From a virus: a DNA stretch of 26,933 nt. The DNA lies in the IMG/VR virus record IMGVR_UViG_3300021375_000133, positions 1 to 26,933 of that record. One strand, written 5' to 3'. The translations under genes and the position numbers were made by a program. Positions within the stretch are counted from its first letter, which is position 1, and every line of letters begins with the position of its first letter. Positions 23,030 through 26,933 of this stretch are shown here, piece by piece. Below the pieces are notes generated by a model that did no database searches, was not told the DNA's origin, and saw only the letters and a list, made by a program, of their open reading frames with translations.

Positions 23030-23462
23030 GATAGTAATTGGTGCTATTGTAACGGCAATATTAATTGCTGTATTTTTTCAACAAGCACGTGCTGACTCAG
23101 TAAATGCATACGTACAAGATCATTATAAAAGTGTTGTACACCAAACACCACACAATCAACAGGTGTGCCAAGATGTAGTTGTGCCTAACAGAGTAGGACC
23201 AGATAACATGATCAGTGGTGCATTGTTAGGTGGTTTTATTGGACAGAATGTAACCAAAGATCTTCCAGACGGTGGTACTGCTGGTGCAATCATTGGTGGG
23301 TTGCTTGGACATATGAATCAAGGAAATGCAGGTAGCACTACACAAACACGTTGTAGTACACGAACAACCTATACAGAAACACAATCAAATGTATACTCAC
23401 ACAGTACAATTACATTTACTGATTCAACAGGCACTAGACGAACATTAAGATTTAAAAAATAA
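23022..23462 (+). CDS. Glycine-zipper envelope protein with signal sequence
   Basis: I chose ATG 23022 (146 residues) because GGAGGGG lies just upstream; the in-frame start at 23004 is earlier inside the previous gene. A hydrophobic signal or anchor (IGAIVTAILIAVFFQ) ends at about A22-D23. The central segment ISGALLGGFIGQ, then GTAGAIIGGLLGH is a two-part glycine zipper as in 17-kDa surface-antigen proteins and other outer-membrane-associated proteins. The Thr/Ser-rich C-terminal part has two Cys. It would be exported and may insert in a membrane. A role in superinfection exclusion or lysis is possible but not shown. Confidence 0.75.
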   Translation: MNKIVIGAIVTAILIAVFFQQARADSVNAYVQDHYKSVVHQTPHNQQVCQDVVVPNRVGPDNMISGALLGGFIGQNVTKDLPDGGTAGAIIGGLLGHMNQGNAGSTTQTRCSTRTTYTETQSNVYSHSTITFTDSTGTRRTLRFKK

Positions 23463-23476
23463 TATGCAAATAAAGG

Positions 23477-23505
23477 TTGACAGACACAATATGTTGTGCT
23501 ACTAT
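23477..23505 (+). promoter_or_regulatory. Sigma70-type promoter with AGTTAGAAAA leader
   Basis: TTGACA (23477-23482), 17 bases, TACTAT (23500-23505), with the AAAGGTTGACA form. The leader element AGTTAGAAAA lies at 23515-23524, followed by GAAAGGA before ATG 23540. Confidence 0.86.
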
Positions 23506-23539
23506 TAAGTATAAAGTTAGAAAATGAAAGGACTTTAAT

Positions 23540-23755
23540 ATGGAAAAAGTAAAATATATTGTCAAAGGCTTAGGTGCAGTTCTTGCAGGTGTAGGCTTAA
23601 TGTTAGCACTAGGATATGGTTTAGTTGCAATTGGTAAACTATTAGGCTTAGAAGCAGAACATGTTACAGGTGGTGTAGTTGTTCTTATAGCACTTGGCAT
23701 GATGGTGTTTTGGTTATCAGAAGATTACGAGCTTAAAAAACTAAAAGACAAGTAA
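23540..23755 (+). CDS. Small two-helix membrane protein
   Basis: The 71-residue product has two hydrophobic helices (about 8-31 and 42-60) joined by a short GLEAEHVTGG loop, with a charged C terminus. Glycines are spaced as in tightly packed helices. It starts after GAAAGGA in a promoter-led cassette. No family is recognised. A small holin-like or membrane-modulating role is conceivable because of the two-helix shape, but no lysis genes adjoin it. The structured RNA region begins six bases after its stop. Confidence 0.72.
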   Translation: MEKVKYIVKGLGAVLAGVGLMLALGYGLVAIGKLLGLEAEHVTGGVVVLIALGMMVFWLSEDYELKKLKDK

Positions 23756-23761
23756 ACTGAA

Positions 23762-23963
23762 TTACAATGCAGAGTGTGTGAATGGTAATTAGTGAAAAAT
23801 TTGCAACGATATTGCAAGGATTATTACAGCCTAACTGCAAAGAGCACGGGGGCCATAGCCTCTATTAGATATGCATGGTGGACCTGGTCGGCAGTGAAAC
23901 TCAGCACTGCCCGTTTAGATCGTGAGAGGGTCCTTAAACGCGATGCAGTACTCTGCATTGTAA
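23762..23963 (+). ncRNA. Structured RNA, riboswitch-like candidate
   Basis: A gene-free stretch, richer in GC than its surroundings. Its ends pair perfectly over 14 bases plus two G-U pairs (23762-23777 with 23948-23963), closing a roughly 200-nt domain. Inside are three hairpins: TTGCAA 23801-23806 with 23812-23817; GGGGGC 23848-23853 with GCCTCT 23858-23863; and a two-tier arm, GGACC 23880-23884 with GGTCC 23929-23933 around GGCAGTG 23890-23896 with CACTGCC 23905-23911. The 3' closing strand can instead form an 8-bp hairpin (23941-23948 with 23953-23960). The ribosome binding site GAGGAG follows four bases after. No known class is recognised. Confidence 0.6.
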
Positions 23964-23977
23964 CACGAGGAGACAAA

Positions 23978-24184
23978 ATGTATTTAGAAAACAGAGATAC
24001 AAAGTATAAAAAAGTCGGCAACAAACACTATGTCGAGTTTTACGAGGACAACAAAATGCTAGGTGTAATTGATTATACCAAACACAGTATGCATTATGTT
24101 GAAGATGCTGTGGATAACTTTCGCAGTGGATTAATGAAAATAGAAACAATAAAAGGATATGATATCAATGGCAAGAATCAGTAA
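23978..24184 (+). CDS. Small hypothetical protein downstream of structured RNA
   Basis: I chose ATG 23978 (68 residues) with GAGGAG eight to ten bases upstream. The in-frame GTG at 23792 would run through the structured RNA and lacks a ribosome binding site. The protein (MYLENRDTKYKKVGNKHYVEF...) is a small charged alpha/beta-looking domain with no known motif. Its last 17 bases overlap the start of the omega-like gene, so the two are probably translated together. If the upstream RNA is a switch, this is its first target. Confidence 0.7.
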   Translation: MYLENRDTKYKKVGNKHYVEFYEDNKMLGVIDYTKHSMHYVEDAVDNFRSGLMKIETIKGYDINGKNQ

Positions 24185-24431
24185 TACTAAAGGAATCAAG
24201 CAAGTAGGCGGAAGTCAATTTGAATTAATAATGGCCGCTTCAGGAAGAGCCAGAAGTTACAGTGCTGATAATCAGCCATTAACGCCTCATTTTAATAAAA
24301 GAGGAATGACTGCTCTTAGAGAAATAGAGCAAGGCTTGGTAGCATATGATGATATCAAAGAAATGATGATAAACAAAAATCAGACTGTTAGGCCTAAAGA
24401 AGAAGAGGCTGATCCTATATTGGATAACTAA
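24168..24431 (+). CDS. rpoZ: RNA polymerase omega subunit-like protein
   Basis: The product has 87 residues from ATG 24168, chosen because AAAGG is about 12 bases upstream and MARI matches the omega N terminus; an ATG at 24159 is too close to AAAGG. The whole core aligns with RpoZ. QFELIMAASGRAR here corresponds to RFDLVLVAARRAR in E. coli, followed by a PLxP segment, and ALREIEQGL corresponds to ALREIEEGL. Omega folds against the C-terminal end of beta' and helps assemble the polymerase. A phage copy could replace or compete with the host subunit during infection. The C-terminal tail is acidic, as in many omegas. Located beside the structured RNA. Confidence 0.85.
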   Translation: MARISNTKGIKQVGGSQFELIMAASGRARSYSADNQPLTPHFNKRGMTALREIEQGLVAYDDIKEMMINKNQTVRPKEEEADPILDN

Positions 24432-24449
24432 AAATAAACGGAGGCGTTT

Positions 24450-25022
24450 ATGAAAATAATTTTATTACTAGTGGCTCTACTTTGGAGCCACTCTTCATTT
24501 GCAGACAAAGGCATAACAATATGCAACGGACAGTTTGCTTTATGTGCAGCCAGTGCATGTGAACCCACTGGGGGAACTATAACCAATCAAAACGGTGATT
24601 CCTTTCCAGAAGTCAAGTGTACATGTCCTATATTATATGGTGATAACATTGCTGACCTCAGTGCTGGTAACATGACAAGTTGTGAGCCAACTGATGAGAA
24701 TTCAGTGTGGAGCACCTTTTGGCCAAGATTTGATTATCCAAGACAACAGAACGATTTCTCACACAATGAAGCACAAATGAAAGGCAACATAGTGGAGTGT
24801 CCAGCAAGTTTAAAACAAGGGCATAAAGCAAGTAATTGTTTTAGTTGGAACTGCAAAATAGACAAAAACGGCGTAGCCATATGTTCATGTCCAATGGGAC
24901 AAGAACCACCGGAGACTGCTTTTTTAATTGAAAGTACAGAAACAGGCACAGATCGTTGTTCACAACATCCTGTTAGTTTGCCACTTGTGAGTCAGATGTT
25001 TGAACGCAAAAAACAAAATTAA
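24450..25022 (+). CDS. Exported Cys-rich protein
   Basis: The 190-residue protein starts after CGGAGGCG (excellent ribosome binding site). A signal peptide covers residues 1-18 (MKIILLLVALLWSHSSFA, cleavage before DKG). The mature part has 12 or so Cys in pairs and CxC clusters (CTC, CSC, NC), spaced like disulfide-bonded small modules, so it is probably folded in the periplasm or outside the cell. No known domain is recognised. It could bind an envelope component or be attached to the virion. It stands alone between the omega-like gene and the short gene cluster downstream. Confidence 0.75.
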   Translation: MKIILLLVALLWSHSSFADKGITICNGQFALCAASACEPTGGTITNQNGDSFPEVKCTCPILYGDNIADLSAGNMTSCEPTDENSVWSTFWPRFDYPRQQNDFSHNEAQMKGNIVECPASLKQGHKASNCFSWNCKIDKNGVAICSCPMGQEPPETAFLIESTETGTDRCSQHPVSLPLVSQMFERKKQN

Positions 25023-25033
25023 TAAATATCTAC

Positions 25034-25141
25034 ATGAACAGACAAGAATTCAGAGAACTTATGGGGCAAATGTTATTTGCCTTTCTCTTTGTCATGTTGC
25101 AGTTGCTAGGAGTTTTGATTATTTTTAAGGATCAACTATGA
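25034..25141 (+). CDS. 35-residue membrane peptide
   Basis: This small frame starts at ATG 25034, six bases after AATAAATAT, and its stop overlaps the next ATG (ATGA). One hydrophobic segment (MLFAFLFVMLQLLGVLIIF, about residues 13-31) follows a charged N terminus. The overlap with the next gene and the fit after the upstream stop support a real gene. No family is recognised; it may be leaderless. Confidence 0.58.
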   Translation: MNRQEFRELMGQMLFAFLFVMLQLLGVLIIFKDQL

Positions 25142-25317
25142 AGTGGGAAGACTTTGAAGAAGGTATAATAGCACTGGACCCTGCAGATCGTCCTTGGGAA
25201 TATGACGGAGACGGCTCACAAATATATCGATTAGAATGTGGCTTTACTGGCAAAACTCCGTGGGACGGCGGTTATGCACTATGGCTAAAGCAGTATGGGA
25301 GTGAATGGGATGACTGA
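25138..25317 (+). CDS. Small acidic protein, unknown function
   Basis: The product has 59 residues, acidic and Trp-rich (WEDFEEG, RPWEYDGDG, PWDGGYALWLKQYG). It starts in a four-base overlap with the microprotein gene, and AAGGA lies about eight bases upstream. No membrane segment or known motif is seen. Its last eight bases overlap the next frame. Soluble, perhaps a protein-inhibitor-like fold, but this is only suggested by charge and size. Confidence 0.62.
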   Translation: MKWEDFEEGIIALDPADRPWEYDGDGSQIYRLECGFTGKTPWDGGYALWLKQYGSEWDD

Positions 25318-25426
25318 TAAAGAACAGGCACACTATATCCAAGTGCTAATTAAACATGACAAAGAAAGCACACCATGGAATGATAGAATGGCCTATTGGG
25401 AGAACTACAATGCCAAACGGCAGTAA
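25310..25426 (+). CDS. Small hypothetical protein
   Basis: A 38-residue frame starts at ATG 25310, eight bases inside the previous gene, and ends 17 bases inside the next gene. The product is hydrophilic (MTDKEQAHYIQVLIKHDK...) with no membrane segment. Overlapping start and stop fit the packing of this region. The product is not recognised; the frame is plausible by context only. Confidence 0.5.
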   Translation: MTDKEQAHYIQVLIKHDKESTPWNDRMAYWENYNAKRQ

Positions 25427-25619
25427 ATTTGCTAACGAATTGATGTTTGGAGTAAAAGGACAACTAGTACCAGACGAATATACTGAGTCAGATATCCGTC
25501 ATATGGAAAACCAATATATCAAAAGACTTTGGGGCAATCACGAACGTCTTCCGCGTTGCGAAGCACGTTTTGAACAAGCATGGAGACAAGCAAATGGGCA
25601 AGAAGAAATCAAGAACTAG
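25410..25619 (+). CDS. Small hypothetical protein
   Basis: I chose ATG 25410 (69 residues) because GGGAG lies about nine bases upstream; an in-frame start at 25356 falls inside the previous gene. The sequence has NELMFGVKGQLVPDEYTESD and an Arg/Glu-rich helical end. It is soluble, with a single Cys. The last 26 bases overlap the next gene. No family is recognised. Confidence 0.65.
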   Translation: MPNGSKFANELMFGVKGQLVPDEYTESDIRHMENQYIKRLWGNHERLPRCEARFEQAWRQANGQEEIKN

Positions 25620-25851
25620 TCAAACATCAACTGGTACAGTCGGAAGATCAAATCAGTATGCTAGTAAACTTAAACGCCGTGAATACAACCAAAGTGTTGA
25701 ACGAGCAAACAATCAATTGGCTGCATTCTACAGAGGTAGAAACGTAGTCTTAACCGTTGAAAATCCTAACAAGAACGAAACCAACAAACGTTTTATACGT
25801 GTAAATGCACGTGATGTTTGGACAGGTGGCGGTAAAGAAAAGAAACGTTAA
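25594..25851 (+). CDS. Conserved basic phage protein, unknown function
   Basis: I chose ATG 25594 (85 residues) with GGAGACAAG upstream; the longer in-frame start at 25570 lies deeper in the preceding gene. The protein is strongly basic at both ends (MGKKKSRTSQTSTG and GGGKEKKR). The C-terminal NPNKNETNKRFIRVNARDVW pattern resembles one I recall in T4-like cyanophage proteins. It could bind nucleic acid. A short A/T-rich dyad follows at 25837-25862 (AAGAAAAG with CTTTTCTT), then the next promoter. Confidence 0.75.
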   Translation: MGKKKSRTSQTSTGTVGRSNQYASKLKRREYNQSVERANNQLAAFYRGRNVVLTVENPNKNETNKRFIRVNARDVWTGGGKEKKR

Positions 25852-25869
25852 TCTTTTCTTAGAAAAAGG

Positions 25870-25897
25870 TTGACAATATACTATTCTGTGCTATGCT
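25870..25897 (+). promoter_or_regulatory. Sigma70-type promoter with AGTTAGAAAA leader
   Basis: TTGACA (25870-25875), 16 bases, TATGCT (25892-25897), with GGTTGACA. AGTTAGAAAA at 25906-25915 is nine bases after the -10 box. CGGAG precedes ATG 25928. Confidence 0.82.
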
Positions 25898-25927
25898 GTA
25901 TATACAGTTAGAAAACGGAGATAGTAT

Positions 25928-26146
25928 ATGACAAATCCAATTAGTATAAATTCACTTAAAAAAATTATTGAAAAGTCGCCTGATAGAATTGCTCTATTAT
26001 GCAGGACACTTCCTTATACCATTGAACAGGAACAAGCACGTGAAGAGCCTAACAAAAAGGTTATTGACGGTCTTATTCAAAAATTGTTAATGGTTAGATC
26101 ATTAGCAAGGAAAAATAATATTCCAACACACGGATTAATAGGTTGA
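25928..26146 (+). CDS. Small helical protein, unknown function
   Basis: The 72-residue protein is mostly helical by composition (Leu, Lys, Glu, Ile), for example LKKIIEKSPDRIALLCRTL and GLIQKLLMVRSLARKNNI. It starts after CGGAG in a promoter-led single-gene cassette. The TGA stop (26144-26146) lies within the next -35 box (26143-26148). No family is recognised. Small helical early proteins of phages often bind host enzymes, but there is no direct evidence here. Confidence 0.72.
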   Translation: MTNPISINSLKKIIEKSPDRIALLCRTLPYTIEQEQAREEPNKKVIDGLIQKLLMVRSLARKNNIPTHGLIG

Positions 26147-26170
26147 CATATACTAAAAGTATGTTATTAT
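26143..26170 (+). promoter_or_regulatory. Sigma70-type promoter of the MoxR-like gene
   Basis: TTGACA (26143-26148), 16 bases, TATTAT (26165-26170). The -35 box contains the upstream TGA stop. AGTTAGAAAA at 26179-26188 and AAAAGGA precede ATG 26209. Confidence 0.83.
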
Positions 26171-26208
26171 AAAGACACAGTTAGAAAACAAACAAAAGGA
26201 TATAGCCC

Positions 26209-26933
26209 ATGTCAAGTTCAAGTCAAGTCGAATATAGAACAGTTACTACTGCTGGTGCAAAAAGTGCAATTAAAGTAGCATTCAAAAAACAAAGACCAAT
26301 ATTTTTATGGGGACCTCCAGGTGTTGGTAAGTCAGATATAGTTCAGCAGATCACAGATGATGCTGGTGGTTATATGTTTGATTTACGTTTAGGTCAAATG
26401 GATCCAACAGACCTTAGAGGTATGCCCTACTTTAACAAAGAAGATGGTGTAATGGATTGGGCTCCGCCTATTGATCTTCCATCTCCAGAGTTTGCTAAAG
26501 ACTATCCAATGATCACAGTGTTCTTGGATGAGATGAATTCAGCTCCGGCAAGTGTGCAAGCGGCCGCTTATCAGTTGGTGCTAAACAGAAGATTAGGCAA
26601 GTATGTGTTACCGGACAATGTGGTTATTATTGCCGCAGGTAATAGAGAGTCAGATAAAGGTGTTACGTTCCGTATGCCTACTCCGCTTGCAAATAGATTT
26701 GTACATGTTGAAATACGTGCAGATTTTGAGGCTTGGTTAGATTGGGCAGTGGATAAAAACATTCATCCTGATGTGGTAGGTTACTTGAGTTTTGCCAAGC
26801 AGGACCTGTATGACTTTGATGCTAAGAGTGCTTCAAGAGCTTTTGCTACTCCGAGATCATGGAGTTTTGTAAGTGAGCTTATTGAAGAAGACATGAGTGA
26901 TACTACTGCAACTGATCTTATTGCAGGTACTGT
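26209..26933 (+). CDS. MoxR-like AAA+ ATPase, 3' end outside window
   Basis: The frame runs from ATG 26209 (AAAAGGA upstream) past the window end with no stop, 241 codons seen. GPPGVGKS at about 35-42 is Walker A; VFLDEMNSAP at about 104-113 is Walker B with the Glu that activates water; AAGNRES follows as sensor 1. TDLRGMPYF and an arginine-finger-like LANRF fit the MoxR/CobS branch, which remodels proteins or inserts metals, often with a VWA partner encoded downstream. Similar ATPases occur in marine T4-like phages. Its target here is unknown; the partner would lie beyond this window. Confidence 0.88.
   Translation, partial: MSSSSQVEYRTVTTAGAKSAIKVAFKKQRPIFLWGPPGVGKSDIVQQITDDAGGYMFDLRLGQMDPTDLRGMPYFNKEDGVMDWAPPIDLPSPEFAKDYPMITVFLDEMNSAPASVQAAAYQLVLNRRLGKYVLPDNVVIIAAGNRESDKGVTFRMPTPLANRFVHVEIRADFEAWLDWAVDKNIHPDVVGYLSFAKQDLYDFDAKSASRAFATPRSWSFVSELIEEDMSDTTATDLIAGT

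Noticed and set aside
23762-23963. Reading the structured RNA as 6S RNA, tmRNA or a cobalamin riboswitch
   Set aside because: The branched shape does not fit the long 6S rod, there is no tRNA-like end with CCA, and the conserved cobalamin core motifs are absent.
23792-23977. Upstream extension of the 23978 gene from GTG 23792
   Set aside because: No ribosome binding site, the segment is occupied by strong self-complementary pairing, and ATG 23978 has GAGGAG at a good distance.
25837-25862. Terminator after the gene at 25594
   Set aside because: AAGAAAAG and CTTTTCTT can pair over 8 bases, but the stem is A/T-rich with a 10-base loop and no clear T-run, so termination is doubtful.

Overview
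The window is AT-rich and almost entirely coding, with nearly all genes on the + strand and many start/stop overlaps of 1-20 bases. It looks like an accessory and early/middle-gene region of a marine T4-like myovirus. Evidence: a T4 RNase H/FEN-type 5'-3' exonuclease followed by several small proteins that I recognise as conserved in marine T4-like phages, a MoxR-type AAA ATPase, three tRNA genes, a T4-type late-promoter sequence (TATAAATA), and a dense load of metabolic genes. No structural, replicative-polymerase or terminase genes are present. The host is probably an AT-rich marine bacterium, perhaps an alphaproteobacterium; this is inferred from the composition, the carried tricarboxylate-type transporter and the clean sigma70-type promoters, and is not proven.

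Layout. (1) 1-3470: an open 5' end, an SDR-like protein, NAD synthetase, two small conserved phage proteins and two tandem SGNH-hydrolase-like paralogues. (2) 3450-7090: a consensus promoter, the FEN nuclease and a run of marine T4-like conserved small genes, interrupted by a third SGNH-like protein. (3) 7091-8320: promoter-led unknown genes. (4) 8321-11040: a leader with a late-promoter match and imperfect repeats, then a tripartite tricarboxylate transporter pair (TctA membrane subunit and exported TctC binding protein), each behind its own promoter, closed by a strong hairpin. (5) 11061-20977: a metabolic island with a PP-loop ATPase, three tandem 2OG-Fe(II)-oxygenase-like paralogues, an L33-like basic protein, a glycosyltransferase-like protein, a 35-codon membrane peptide, glutamine-hydrolysing asparagine synthase, an antisense ParB-like gene, two related glycosyltransferase-like proteins, a fourth SGNH-like protein and an amidinotransferase. 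(6) 20968-21571: three tiny ORFs and tRNA-Arg(ACG), tRNA-Trp(CCA) and tRNA-Thr(TGT). (7) 21573-24184: small membrane and envelope proteins, a fourth oxygenase-like gene, and a riboswitch-like structured RNA. (8) 24168-26933: a gene that closely resembles the RNA polymerase omega subunit, an exported Cys-rich protein, overlapping small genes, and the start of a MoxR-like ATPase that runs off the end.

How it works together. At least ten sigma70-like promoters (TTGACA, 16-17 bp, TATAAT-like) divide the region into short cassettes. Several share an extended GGTTGACA -35 box and an AGTTAGAAA(A) leader element, and some -35 boxes overlap the preceding stop codon. This fits host-RNA-polymerase transcription early in infection. 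The most unusual candidates are the phage-borne omega-like subunit lying just downstream of a 200-nt RNA with mutually exclusive pairings next to a ribosome binding site, the TctA/TctC pair without TctB, and the island combining amide-forming, amidino-transferring, oxygenase and glycosyltransferase-like genes. There is no gene-free stretch longer than 300 bases; the two longest (8318-8532 and 23756-23977) are described as features.
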